A stretch of 64,000 bases of DNA, from NCBI GenBank assembly GCA_949752795.1, contig OX457058.1:157111353-157175352 (forward strand), read 5' to 3'. A model generated the notes under the pieces. The model worked only from the letters and a program-made list of their open reading frames with translations. It was not told the origin of the DNA and searched no databases. The number at the start of each line of letters is the position of its first letter. The first letter of the stretch is position 1. This DNA is from Hyperoodon ampullatus. Taxonomy: Eukaryota > Chordata > Mammalia > Artiodactyla > Ziphiidae. A program made the translations under genes and the position numbers. Below are positions 23,581 to 35,614 of this stretch, piece by piece.

Positions 23581-26369
23581 TTAGGGAATCGGGGGACAGT
23601 AAATGATTTTTTTTTTCCTGAATGAATCATTCCCGAGGCTGCTCTGTATATCCAGACAGGTTTCATGCACTGCATAGCTCCAGGGACCACAATTCAGGGA
23701 GACTGAATGGGATGCCCTGAATCTATTTAAAGTATCAACAGTAAAGAGAGCACAGTCCATGCCATGATCTGGCAATATATGCAGTCTATCACCATTGGAT
23801 ACTTTTAATCAAATACTACAAGAGGCAAGAATCTGAGTGACCAGGTATATGATACTTCTGAATATTTTTTGCCAAACTCACCATCTTAAAAGTTTAGGAT
23901 TTGGCAAGTCAGGAAACAGTCTAAGAAATGTTAATTGACTTGCGCAAGGCAGCAAAACTGAAAGTGGAAGAGGTGTATTTTAAACTCACACTTACCAGGG
24001 CTGTATGATTTGGATTGATTTTGCTCAGGAATTTACATTTGCATTACAGTTTGCAGTTCTCTAGAAATAGTTCAGTACTTTTCAGAAAGATCATAATGCA
24101 GATGCTGACTAATGATTTGCTAATAGTGGAGGTGGCCATAATCCAATGGGATTAATCAGATGTAGGTCATGTTGTCTCATAAGAAAATTCCATAGACTAA
24201 ACAGGACATAATTATGCAAATAACTTGAGAGATCCCTAAATGACCTTCTTGATAAGAAGTAACCAGCAGTAATGAATGGAAAGAAAGAAATTTGAAAACT
24301 GGATCATTTCCTCAAATCAATCCAGAATTGACTATGACGTTACTTAAATTTGAGTGCTGTAGCTGCTGATTGGTCCAAACTCCCTGAATTGGCAGATGTA
24401 TAGATTCACTAGGAAGTAGGCTAAAAAGAGAGCTGCTTCTGTATGGCCTAGCTTTGTATTTTTAAAAACTTGAAATGTTTCTCAAAGCGTTGGTAAATAA
24501 ACTTCTTCAACTGGCAAGGGAAAAAAAGGCACTCTGTATTTTCTAGTCAAGGAGGATTTCTAGTCAAGGAGGCTGTGAAACTATATCCAATGCACAAATG
24601 TTGTAATTATGATAAATATTTGTCTTTTCTGTTTTCACTACAAACTCAGAAATCCTAGAGTCTGTGTTTGGCACATGCAGGAGATTACAGCCATCTGCTG
24701 GGAGACAAAGCTGTCAATTATAAAACAATCTGGCTTCCCATTCCATTTCCAGGTTAAATGTAGCCCAATTGAGGTAGGATCTTTTTATTATTATCATTAA
24801 AATTGGAAAGTCCTTGACGCCCTCTGCCCTGTGCCCTTATTTTCAGGATCCCAAGAGATTTGCACTTCTCTGAACTTGGAGTTTCAAACTCAAGGTCAAC
24901 ATGCCTTGTACAGGCCATTTAAGAAGGTGAACCACCCTAAGGTAAGGCTCTGGGCTCTTTAACCAACTTGAAAACAAAATGATGGTTTCGTTCAATTAAA
25001 ACACACGTTAGGCTAAGGAGAGAAATTATGGCAAACAGAAATAACTAAATGGAGAGAGGGGTGTCTTCTGACAGTGATGGACATTTAAAAAAGAGGCTTT
25101 GAGGTTAAAAAAAAAAAAAGCCAATGAAACATGGAAAGCAAAATGGCCAGTTTAACAACAGGATTCAGCAACATTGAAGAGGAAGAGTTCAAAACCATAG
25201 TAGAGACATTTTAATGGAAGAGGCAGTGACCCTAAAATTGTGCCCATTAACGACCTGATGGAAGTGAGTTAGGCTTTGTTTTGGCCCAATTCCATATTAG
25301 GAAATTCACTCTGCTTTCTTGAATTCTTCCCACACTTTTACTGGAAATGGTTTCTTGGGTTTTGTCTTAAGACAGTTAAGTTGCCTATTAACACTGTTCA
25401 GAAACTCTTCTCTTCCTCAGCAGCAGTGGAGGAAGAATTGGCTTTTAAACAGACACCTAGTAATGGAGAGTAAAAGTTTTCCCACCTAGATCTGTGCCTG
25501 GGTCAGGCCTTGAGGACACCTCCCAGGGGCCATTGAGAACCTAGATAAAGGCTCTGTTTATGTAATGCTAATTATAGTGTTTTCTGAAAGGGTTCTTCCT
25601 CAAGGCCATTAGTGACCAGAGGAGAGTGCAAATGAGTTTGAAGTTTCCCAGGTGCATCTGATTCCTCACCTCAATTCAATTCAACAACCATAGTTTATAT
25701 TTCATAATGGTGACCCAATTTTGGTCAATAAGTTCACCAACTGACTCTTGAAATCAAGGCAAAAAACTGCCACAAACAAACAAAAACTACAAACAAACAA
25801 AAACTCTGTTTTATAGATAAAGAGTCTACTGAAACCTAATTCATAAATTTGCTAATGTGTCTCAGTTAAATATAACCTAAAAGGATTCAGTTTAAAGCAA
25901 ACTGGTTAATAATTAGGGCATCTGGCTCTAGCCATGGAAGCAGATTTGGCCTCCTGGTTCAGGGAGAAGGTTAAGTTGGATTTCAAAGTTACCTTCTCCT
26001 TTCCAGCTGGCTATGTTCTCCCCTATGGTGACAACTTACCGTGGCAGCATCCGCAATGTTACCATTTTGTTCTCTCTTCTCTCTGCCTCTCTTACCCAGC
26101 CATCAACATTTATGCATCCCGGCTCTCACTTTGGCTACCAGATTGAATGGTAACCCTCTGGTAAAGAACAGTTGACTTATCTTACTGTCTAGTTCAGCAG
26201 TGCTCAGCTGCAGTGTCATAATATATTTCTGGGCCATAATCAACTGTGAGGTTTATCGTAATTAATTTAACACCTATACAGAGACTTACCTTCTTAAGGA
26301 CTTTCAACTTCAGACATTTTATAGACTCAAATAAAACTTCAGCATAAAACCATCAACTTTCCTCTCCTC
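23581..26369. other. Non-coding DNA with scattered minor repeats
   Basis: It includes a weak antisense MIR-like stretch at 23900-24010 and a tandem duplication of about 17 bp at 24540-24572 (TTCTAGTCAAGGAGG twice). AAAC-rich low-complexity DNA lies at 25775-25805. No gene recognised. Confidence 0.45.
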
Positions 26370-26385
26370 AATAAATGGCAATATG

Positions 26386-26577
26386 GGGCCTCCCTGGTGG
26401 CGCAGTGGTTGAGAGTCCGCCTGCTGATGCAGGGGATACGGGTTCGTGCCCCGGTCTGGGAGGATCCCATATGCCGCGGAGCGGCTGGGCCCGTGAGCCA
26501 TGGCTGCTGAGCCTGCGCATCCGGAGCCTGTGCTCCGCAACGGGAGAGGCCACAACAGTGAGAGGCCCGCGTACCAC

Positions 26578-26617
<40 letters not shown>
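26386..26617 (+). mobile_element. CHR-2 SINE with a very long A-tail
   Basis: A full CHR-2 copy followed by 41 uninterrupted As (26579-26619). A perfect 16-bp duplication AATAAATGGCAATATG lies at 26370-26385 and 26618-26633. The pure tail and exact duplication suggest recent insertion. Confidence 0.95.
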
Positions 26618-26621
<4 letters not shown>

Positions 26622-26672
26622 AATGGCAATATGTGGGGAACTTGCAGATAGGTGTTGATGGGGATCAGGATA

Positions 26673-27188
26673 TGTCACCCCAAATTATGCCATTTTGACC
26701 TAAGGATTGTTTAAGCTGAAGGCAACTGAGACTCAACAGATGCAGGAAGAGTTCTCTGCCCTCCCCTTATCTGCCTAAAAGCAAAGCATAAATTTCCTTT
26801 TGTGAAGGTGACCCCATTGTCACAAGAAGAAAAGAGTGACACTTTATCACCTGAAATGGAGAGTCAACACCAGGATGAGTTTATATAAAGAATCCTTTTA
26901 CTAAAATAACCCTTATCTCCCATTAGTTCCCCCAGATATTTCCTAGTCACAATTTGTCCCCACGATTTGTGATCCCTTGAAGCCCAAACCCCCTTTCCTA
27001 TGTTAAAATGATATAAAAATCCCTGAGTCTAACCACTTCTTTAAGTGTCATTTCTTTTCTATGAACTTCCGAATGTATAACTATTAATAAAAATTCTGGG
27101 CCTTTTCTCCTCTTACTCTATCTTTTGTTAGTTTAATTCACAGACCTCCAAGACTGAATGTAAGAGGGAGAGTTTTTCCTCCCCAACA
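26673..27188 (+). mobile_element. Probable solo ERV LTR
   Basis: It starts TGTCACCCC and ends CCCCAACA, with a TATA-like 'TGATATAAAAATCC' near 27008 and 'TTAATAAAAATTCTGG' as a plausible polyadenylation signal near 27086. This is the promoter/R/U5 order expected in a gamma-type LTR. No target duplication and no family assignment. Confidence 0.4.
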
Positions 27189-28212
27189 GTGTCCTGAAGT
27201 TAAGTTTCAACACTGTATGCCTAAGGTCAATAGAGGAGAGGGACAAGAGTAGGTTTGAGGCTGTAAATCCTACATGTAGTAAATTTACTGCTGATGGAAA
27301 TTTTCTGGGGACCATGTATGTTGATTCATACTCAAGGCAATAGGCATCTGCACATCATCAAGGTCAATGGCAAGAAGGAAAATAAGGATACCCAAAGGGG
27401 TTTGTGGAATTCATTAATCACACGTGTGGCACCCATGGCTTGTTAACACATAATATCTATTTTCCCCTTCTTCCTTATTCATAACTTGAATGTCTTATTC
27501 ACAACCCTTAATTCCTTATCAGCTCAGATTTCATTCAGAGCATCAGTGGTTAACTCTTTAGGCCATTTGAAAGAACTTACCGCCTCAGGCTCCCTTGCAG
27601 CAAGGGGATTATATAGCCCCTTAGTGGTGAATGGAGGGAAGTCCCCAAGTGGAGAGTTTGAAAATACTATTACTTTCCTGCCCAAAGGTTCATAGAGCTT
27701 GTATGAAGCTTTTGCTGTTTAATTTTCTCTTTTATTTTTGCTGGAATAAAGATAAAATGTCTGGAGTATAGCAGCCATCTTACAGTCATGAAGTTAAAAG
27801 ACACAAGCTAAGAATGAGGGACCAGGAGGTAGAAGGAGACTAGCTCTTTAATATAAGCTTCCTAGAGCAACTGTGCCAATTTTGAACCACCCACCTCTGG
27901 AGTTCGGGTTATGTGATAAAACTCTCTTTGAGCCATATTTAAGCTTTCTATTGCATGAAGCCATCACAATTCTAAGTGACACAAATGGCTTTGGCAGAAT
28001 TTAATATTGATTAAAGTGGTTTATTTTGGGGAAAAATGCTTGAAATGTCTTACTTTAAGACTTTGAAGGACTAGCTCACACATTTATACAGAAAAGTGTA
28101 CTGGATGAGCACGTTAAATTTCTCTCTGTAACTATGGACTTACAAAAAGAGAAGAATAAGGAAAAGGACTTACACACACTTTGGCTATTCACAATTTTTT
28201 CCATTGTCAAGA
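27189..28212. other. Non-coding DNA, nothing recognised
   Basis: No convincing repeat or gene. Confidence 0.45.
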
Positions 28213-29958
28213 ATGGAAAACAGAAATATAGATCAATGGAACAGGATAGAAAGCCCAGAGATAAACCCACGCACATATGGTCACCTTATTTTTGATAAAG
28301 GAGGCAATACTATACAATGGAGAAAAGACAGCCTCTTCAATAAGTGGTGCTGGGAAAACTGGACAGCTACATGAAAAAGAATGAAATTAGAACACTACCT
28401 AATACCATACACAAAAATAAACTCAAAATGGATTAAAGACCTAAATGTAAAGCCAGACACTATAAAACTCTTAGAGGAAAACATAGGCAGAGCACTCTAT
28501 GACATAAATCACAGCTAGACCATTTTTGACCCACCTCCTAGAGAAATGGAAATAAAAACAAAAATAAACAAAGGGTACCTAATGAAACTTAAAAGCTTTT
28601 GCACAGCAAAGGAAACCATAAAGAAGATGAAAAGACAGCCCTCAGAATGGGAGAAAATATTTGCAAATGAAGCAACTGATAAGGGGATCAATCTCCAAAA
28701 TATACAAGCAGCTCATGCAGCTCAATATCAAAAAACAAACAACCAGGGCTTCCCTGGTGGTGCAGTGGTTGAGAGTCCACCTGAAGATGCAGGGAACACG
28801 GGTTCGTGCCCTGGTCTGGGAAGATCCCACATGCCACGGAGCGGCTGGGCCTGTGAGCCATGGCTGCTGAACCTGTGCATCCGGAGCCTGTGCTCCACAA
28901 TGGAAGAGGCCACAACAGTGAGAGGCCTGCGTACTGCAAAACAAACAAACAAAAAAACAAAAAAAACAACCCAATCCAAAAATTGGCAGAAGACCTAAAT
29001 AGACATTTCTCCAAAGAAGATATACAGATTGCCAACAAACACATGAAAGGATGTTCAACATCATTAATCATTAGAGAAATGTAAATCAAAACTACAATGA
29101 GATATCACCTCACACCAATCAGAATGGCCATCATCAAAAAATCTACAAACAATAAATGCTGGAGAGACTGTGGAGAAAAGGGAACTCTCTTGCACTGTTG
29201 GTGGGAATGTAAATTGATACAGCCACTATGGAGAACAGTATGGAGGTTCCTTAAAAAACTAAAAATAGAACTACCATATGACACAGCAATCCCACTACTA
29301 GGCATATACCCTGAGAAAACCATAATTCAAAAAGACTCATGTGCCACAATGTTCACTGCAGCTCTATTTACAATAGCCAGGACATGGAAGCAACCTAAGT
29401 GTGCATCGACAGATGAATGGATAAAGAAGATGTGGCAATATATACAATGGAATATTACTCAGCCATAAAAAGACACAAAATTGAGTTATTTGTAGTGAGG
29501 TGGATGGACCTAGAGAGTGTCATACAGAGTGAGGTAATTCAGAAAGAGAAAAACAAATACCATATGCTAACACATATATGTGGAATCTAAAAAAAAAAAA
29601 AAAGGTTCTGAAGAACCTAGGGGCAGGACAGGAATAAAGTTGCAGACGTAGAGAACGGACTTGAGTACACGGGGAGGGGGAAGGGTAAGGTGGGATGAAG
29701 TGAGAGAGTGGCATGGACGTATATACACCACCAAATGTAAAACAGATAGCTAGTGGGAAGCAGCTGCATAGAACAGGGAGATTAGCTCAGTGCTTTGTGA
29801 CTACCTAGAGGGGTGGGATAGGGAGGGTGGGAGGGAGATGCAAGAGGGAGGAGATATGGGGATATATGTATATGTATAGCTGATTCACTTTGTTATACAG
29901 CAGAAACTAACACACCATTTTAAAACCATTATACTCCAATAAAGATGTTAAAAAAAAA
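28213..29958 (+). mobile_element. 5'-truncated L1 (end of ORF2 plus 3'UTR), interrupted by a SINE
   Basis: It starts inside ORF2 (AGAAATATAGATCAATGGAAC) and runs through the conserved C-terminal region, including the [21 protein letters not shown] segment near 29195-29265. It ends after the 3'UTR 'CTGATTCACTTTGTTATACAGCAGAAACTAACACACCA ... ACTCCAATAAAGATGTTA8'. The frame has several stops. A CHR-2 SINE sits at 28746-28966. The 3'UTR differs from that of the L1 at 40562-47915, so it belongs to a different subfamily. Confidence 0.93.
28746..28966 (+). mobile_element. CHR-2 SINE nested in the L1
   Basis: CHR-2 head and body, with several substitutions relative to the other copies (CACCTGAAGATGCAGG, CTGTGCATCC) and a composite AAAC tail. 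L1 ORF2 sequence is colinear across it (…ATATCAAAAAACAAAC / AACCCAATCCAAAAATTGGC…), proving insertion into the L1. Confidence 0.93.
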
Positions 29959-29965
29959 TAACTGC

Positions 29966-31612
29966 TGGAATAGTAAAGGTAGCTGTGAATAGATTTCTGA
30001 ATTAACACACTCTTATTTTAATAAGTCCTTCTGAAAATGCAGTCTTAACCCAACAAAGTGCTGTGAGAGAATGAGAAGGTGGGTGTTTGGGGAATTGAGA
30101 CCCCTCAGCCTTCTTCCAAATTGGTTCTACCTCCGTGGAGAAGCCTCTTCTAGAACATGAATGCTGGATGGAGTGTAGTTGATGGAAATGCTGAAGGGAG
30201 AGGAGAAAGACAAGGCCTCCTTCATAGTACTTTGAATATGGCTCCTTGAGCTTTTCTTGGCAGGTCTATCTGCACAGTAATCATCCCTAGGTTTCCTTCC
30301 ACCAGGTAGATTCCATCATCAGGTCTGTGACTTGCAAGACTCCCTTGCTGCCTCAATGTCACTGGAAGGGACCAAATGCATCAATCTGCATCACTTTCCC
30401 CAGACTCTGCTTGCATTCAAAAGGGCCAGAGATTTCCTTGTTCATAATTACGCCAGCGAAACATCCTGCCAGAACTGGATTCGCATGGAGGCTTGCCAAC
30501 ATGCCACATCCTCACACCAACATCCAACTCATAAAGAATACACACTCTTGTGTTGGGTAGAGTGGAGCTCAGCAGCTGTTTAATAGCTGCATGGCAACCC
30601 TACACAGGACTGAAAAGCAAAGGCAAAGACCAGGTCTGATTGAACCCTCGGGGGAAATTTCATGTGGCAGAGTGTAATCACCCGAGTTAGGATACTGAGG
30701 TTAAATAACACCTATGCTCTCTTACCTAAAAGGTATCCAGGATCTTTATCAGCTGTAAATGACTTGGATCTTAGTTTTATAACCCCGTAGTGAAAAGGGG
30801 GGCATCCTCCCGCAGCTCAGCAACCGGCAGTCTCTTGCTTGGAAACACTGTTTCTCATCCGGCACCACCTGCATGTCCCCTTGGCTGCCTCCCAGCTGGG
30901 CACTGATGAAGCCAAACCCAGTGAGCCTGTGAGAGTGGCCAGAAACACAGCAGAAGGTGTTGGCTTCCTGGACTCTTGTTGAGGCCATCTGGACTCTAAT
31001 ACACCTGTTTGGGAGAGTTTCCATGGCTTGGTTTACAAATGTAAGAGCAGCTCTAAACGTTCTAGTCCAGGGCCGATCATTTGCCTTAACTTTTTGCAGG
31101 AGTTAATTATGCAACAAGATCATTTCTGTGCCCATTTTTCTCCTCCTGTTATAAACTTTAGATGGCAAAAACTGTGTTTCTCAGTATTTTTTTAGTGCAG
31201 TGAACAGATGTAAAAGTGCTTTCAATTTCTTAATAAAGGTGACACTAGGCCAGATTTGATATTACGCTAAGTCCCACATAACATTTAAAAATGAGTTTTT
31301 TCAACCATAAAATTACTAATTGATCTGCCTTGTAAAAAGATAAAGGAAATGAATGCCTATTTGAGTTTCATTTCTGTCAGGCTCCCGATTCCTTATTTTA
31401 TGTAGCGCAAAATGAATTTTAATGACGCAGCCTCCACATTTCAAAATATGCCATTACTCTTTGGAAGTAATTGGCGTATTTGACGCCTTTTCCTTTCTTA
31501 GAGTCTGTCTGACTTTCTAATCTTGAAGTCAGTGCTCCATTCAACATGTTCTTCCACATACTACCCGAAAGAAGTAAATTAAAACAAGGGGAGGGACCAT
31601 ACCAGAAAGAGT
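29966..31612. other. Non-coding DNA, nothing recognised
   Basis: Two overlapping plus frames at 30327-30583 and a 91-codon minus frame at 30749-31024 have no recognisable family. They are treated as chance. Confidence 0.45.
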
Positions 31613-31960
31613 TCATTCATTAGCCATTAAGCAAATATTTATGGAATTCCTGCAGTATGTCAGGCACTGTTCCCGGTGCTGCAGACAGTAGGGCACAAAA
31701 TAGTGAAAAATCCCAGCTCTTGTGGGATTTCGTGTTTGTTGAGTGAGACAATATAATAAACACGTAAATATATAATATTCAGGTGATGATCAAAGCTATG
31801 AAGAAAAGTCATGAATCTTAACAGTAGAAAGGGACAAATTGGAGAGTACTGTATATTTTATATAGGGGGGCCCAGAAGAACCTCTCTAGGAAGATGGTAT
31901 TTGAGCAGAGACTTGAATCCTGAGAGAAAGTAAACTATGTGGGGGATGAGAATCAATAGA
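31613..31960 (-). repeat. L2-like fragment (antisense)
   Basis: 'TTAGCCATTAAGCAAATATTTATGGAATTCCTGCAGTATGTCAGGCACTGTTCCCGGTGCTGCAGACAG' is the antisense L2 3' end. Further characteristic text ('GGTGATGATCAAAGCTATGAAGAAAA', 'TTTGAGCAGAGACTTGAATCCTGAG') follows. Confidence 0.65.
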
Positions 31961-32047
31961 TAGAATAACCTTCCTTCTCCCTAGCATCTTTTTTACCTAC
32001 TTGTATACACAGAAGAGAGGAATAATTTTCTTAAAAAATCACTTCTG

Positions 32048-32129
32048 AGCTGATTCACTTTGTTATAAAGCAGAAACTAACACACCATTGTAAAGCACTT
32101 ATACTCCAATAAAGATGTTTAAAAAAAAG
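32048..32129 (+). mobile_element. Isolated L1 3' end
   Basis: About 82 bp of the L1 3'UTR 'CTGATTCACTTTGTTATAAAGCAGAAACTAACACACCA ... CCAATAAAGATGTTTAAAA'. Severely 5'-truncated insertion. Confidence 0.85.
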
Positions 32130-32214
32130 CAAACAAACCACTCTGGCTGCTTTGTCTAATCTGGGAGGCTATAGGGGGCATGAGGAGGGAAGCCAACTTT
32201 GATTGAGTACCTAT

Positions 32215-32335
32215 GTATGCCAGAATATGTATATTTCCCCATATCATGAATATGTATGACAGCCCTCTGGTCTGATGGTCTGATCCTCATTTTACAGCTG
32301 GGGAAGCAAAAGCTCAGGGATATCGGGTAGCTTGG
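32215..32335 (-). repeat. MIR-like fragment (antisense)
   Basis: 'GATCCTCATTTTACAGCTGGGGAAGCAAAAGCTCAGGG' resembles antisense MIR core. Confidence 0.45.
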
Positions 32336-32834
32336 TGGTTCAATTTTCCAGTTATTTATTGCAGCATTACAAGCTCCTAAATTTTGTAGCTTAACATAAC
32401 AATTATTTATTTTTCTCATAAATATGAGATTTGGGCAAGACTCAAAAGGGAAGGCTTGTGTCTGCTCCACGTGGTATCAACTGGGGAGCGCAATTTAGTT
32501 TAAATCCAAGATGGCTTACTCCCATGACTGGAAAGCTGGTGCCATTTATCTAATGATAGATCAGCTGAGTCTCAGGGCCTGTGGGCCTCCATTTCTCTCC
32601 AGGAAGACTGGGCTTCCTTACAGCATGGTGCCTGGGTTTCTAGGACCAGTGTTCTAGGAGCACGAGATAGAAAAACATGGCATTATGGTGATGCAGTCTT
32701 GGAAGTCTCACAAACTCAGGTCTGCATCTCCGCAAACTGACATCACCTTAACCCCCAGCAAGGACGTTTTCCCAAATACCAGATTCCTCTGAATCCATCC
32801 ATTAGCCAGCAAGCATTCTGGAGTGCCTCTTGCA

Positions 32835-32975
32835 CCATAGTTAAAACTCCCTGCTCTGGAGTCCAGTTGCTTGAACTTGCATCCTAGCTCCTCCATTTGC
32901 ATGCTGATGAAACTTCAATCTCCCATGCCTCAGTTTTATTAACTGTAAAACATCAGGATTTAAGGAAGGTCCAGA
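32835..32975 (+). repeat. MIR fragment
   Basis: 'CTGCTCTGGAGTCCAGTTGCTTGAACTTGCATCCTAGCTCCTCC', then 'GCCTCAGTTTTATTAACTGTAAAACATCAGG' is MIR order. Confidence 0.65.
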
Positions 32976-33039
32976 GAACGTCTCACGCACCTAATAAGAC
33001 CATTAATCTTTACCTGTATAATACTACCACCTCAGCCCC

Positions 33040-33954
33040 ATTGCCTTAAAAAATCAATTCCAAGAAGGAAGGTAAAATTAGAATTAATGGCCCACCTTCT
33101 CCAAAAAGACTGCCATGCCTTATATCTCAAGAGGTCCAAGGTCTATATGATATTCTTCTTTACAAGGCCTCCTATTCTACTATGGTTCTATATAACCCTG
33201 AATCTAACTCAAGCTCTCATTCCTCCCCAAAGCACCAAATTCTTCCACTTTTCTCTTTGGAACTGACGGTCTATCATCGGGGTGGGGTGGGGGGGAACTA
33301 TTTTCTAAAGGATTCTCTCACCTTTCTTTAAGGGAAAATGAAGGGTTCCCTAAAGTTCTCTCCTGTGATAGCTGTTTCTTTACTGCTACTACCCCATGTA
33401 GCATGAGACTTTTCTTATAGGATAATAGTCTTCTTGTTCTTTGTTACCATTTCTAAATCATTTCTTCTCTGATCATCCCAAAACCCAATGTCCTTTGAAA
33501 CAAATGCCATCAAACTATACTGTCTATCATCCCTTCATAATACAATCATCCATCAGTACCCCTGGTCTTTCCTCACCCTTCATTTGAGACCTTAGCACCT
33601 GGCTCATTCTCTAGGTTTTTCTCTACTATACTTCCTGTCACCATGTTGTGTGGCTACACCACACATATAGATAATCCATCCACTATCCTAGCTTTTAACA
33701 ATAATTTTTCCTTTGCTCTTCCAACAATCTTGTCTTTTATCCCATCTCAACCATGTACTCTAATAACTATATTCTGAATCCAGCACTTGAATTCCAATAA
33801 TTATTCAATGCATCAAGAGTTTTAATTCACTTTTTCTCATCATCCTTCTCATGTTACTTCTTCCTCCCTTCCCTCCTAGGAAGGATTCTATAGTCCATTA
33901 CTAGTGATCACCCCTTTGCATATTCTATCAACAGTTTGACCTTTGCCACCTACC
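33040..33954 (+). mobile_element. L2 LINE, fragment 1 of 3
   Basis: Pyrimidine-rich sequence in the style of the L2 5'/central region. It is colinear with fragments 2 and 3 once the intervening elements are removed. Individual matches are weak (very diverged), so assignment rests on colinearity with the clearer fragment 2. Confidence 0.45.
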
Positions 33955-34017
33955 TGTTAGTTTTCTATTGGTGCCATGACAAATTACTACCAAACTTAGT
34001 GCTTTGAAACAACACTC

Positions 34018-35614
34018 TTTTTTTTTTACACACACACACTGTATTTTATTTTTACAAGAGATAAATAAACTGACACCAAGCATTGTAAATGGATGGCCAC
34101 AACAAAAGCAGCAATGATTGCAATTACCAAACACAAAACACACTCATACTATGTCATAATATTGACATTCCGTCCAGTAATCCTCCACTGTAACAGCTCC
34201 TTTACTTTGCAGTGAAAATTGATTTGTATATTTTTTGCCTCTGAGTCCTTGTGGGATTTTTTTTTTATTCAGACAGAAAGTCACAAAAATTATAATCATC
34301 CTCATCAGTTCACTCAGTCCCATGTAATTAATTTTTTTCATCTTGAGCTTTTGTTAGCACTTTTATGAATTCATCAGTTTTCCATTAGAGTTCTGAAAAT
34401 GCTTATTCATTCAGTTCAGCAGTATAGTCAATTACCAGAAACTTGCACTTGTCTTTTCCATGAATTCCTTGAAGATGAAACCCTTTTATAGGAACATTTT
34501 TGCAAAAGCATCAGAGTACATCCAGAACTGTCTGTAAATGACAAAAGACTTAAAAATGACCATGGTTAAAGTTTTGATGAAAGTTCATAATAATGCAATT
34601 GACAAGGATATTTAGTTATTTCTGAGATATACATTTTAAAGTAATAACTAGAATTATGATTTATAACGTTATTCCAGAACATATAAGATTTTTAGAAATT
34701 TCATGTAACATCTGAAACATTTATATTAACATATTTCCGTACAAATAACCCAAAGAAAGTTTAGTATTAGTTGTTTTTTTGCTTGTTTGTTTGTTTGTTT
34801 TTTTATACTGAAGGTTCTTTTAGTCATCAATTTTATACACATCAGTGTATACATGTCAATCCCAATCTCCCAATTCAGTACACCACCATCCCCGCCACAC
34901 CGCAGTTTTCCCCCCTTTGTGTCCATACGTTTGTTCTCTGCATCTGTGTCTCAACTTCTGCCCTGCAAACCGGTTCATCTGTACCATTTTTCTAGGTTCC
35001 ACATACATGCATTAATATACGATATTTGTTTTTCTCTTTCTGACTTACTTCACTCTGTATGACAGTCTCTAGATCCACACAGGTCTCAACAAATGACTCA
35101 ATTTCGTTCCTTTTTATGGCTGAGTAATATTCCATTGTATATATGTACCACACCTTCTTTATCCATTCATCTGTTGATGGGCATTTAGGTTGTTTCCATG
35201 ACCTGGCTATTGTAAATAGTGCTGCAGTGAACATTGAAGTGCATGTGTCTTTTTGAATTATGGTTTTCTCTGGGTATATGCCCAGTAGTGGGATTGCTGG
35301 ATCATATGCTAATTCTGTTTTTAGTTTTTTAAGGAACGTCCATACTGTTCTCCATAGTGGCTGTATCAATTTACATTCCCACCAACAGTGCAAGAGGGTT
35401 CCCTTTTCTCCACACCCTCTCCAGCATTTGTTGTTTATAGATTTTCTGATGATGCCCATTCTAACTGGTGTGAGGTGATACCTCATTGTAGTTTTGATTT
35501 GCATTTCTCTAATAATTAGTGATGTTGAGCAGCTTTTCATGTGCTTCTTGGCCATCTGTATGTCTTCTTTGGAGAAATATCTATTTAGGTGTTCTGCCCA
35601 TTTTTTGGATTGGG
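34018..35614 (-). mobile_element. L1 insertion carrying about 0.74 kb of non-L1 3' sequence
   Basis: A single insertion bounded by a perfect 13-bp duplication TGAAACAACACTC (34005-34017 and 35615-35627). Read on the minus strand it begins with 5'-truncated L1 ORF2 (35614 to about 34990) and the L1 3'UTR ending in an A-rich (AAAC)n tract (34804-34773). It then continues with about 745 bp that is not L1 (34772-34028) and ends with AATAAA (34050-34045) and ten As (34027-34018). This is the architecture of an L1 3' transduction. Confidence 0.8.
34028..34772 (-). other. Transduced or co-retrotransposed unique sequence
   Basis: It lies between the L1 A-rich end and the terminal poly(A). It contains a CA-repeat of about 12 bp near its end and a 65-codon minus frame (34144-34341) I do not recognise. 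No introns can be judged. It could be genomic DNA downstream of a source L1, or an mRNA 3'UTR joined by template switching. Confidence 0.6.

Noticed and set aside
26319..26698. Long overlapping frames on both strands (up to about 119 codons) across the CHR-2 SINE
   Set aside because: The same peptide pattern recurs at every CHR-2 SINE in the window (2203-2604, 15715-16025, 17021-17259, 28642-29089, 50627-50946, 52403-52875, 58532-59006). It is a by-product of the GC-rich SINE and its poly(A), not a gene.
30327..30583. Two overlapping plus-strand frames of 77-83 codons
   Set aside because: Both frames are open in the same DNA and neither shows a family signature. Treated as chance.
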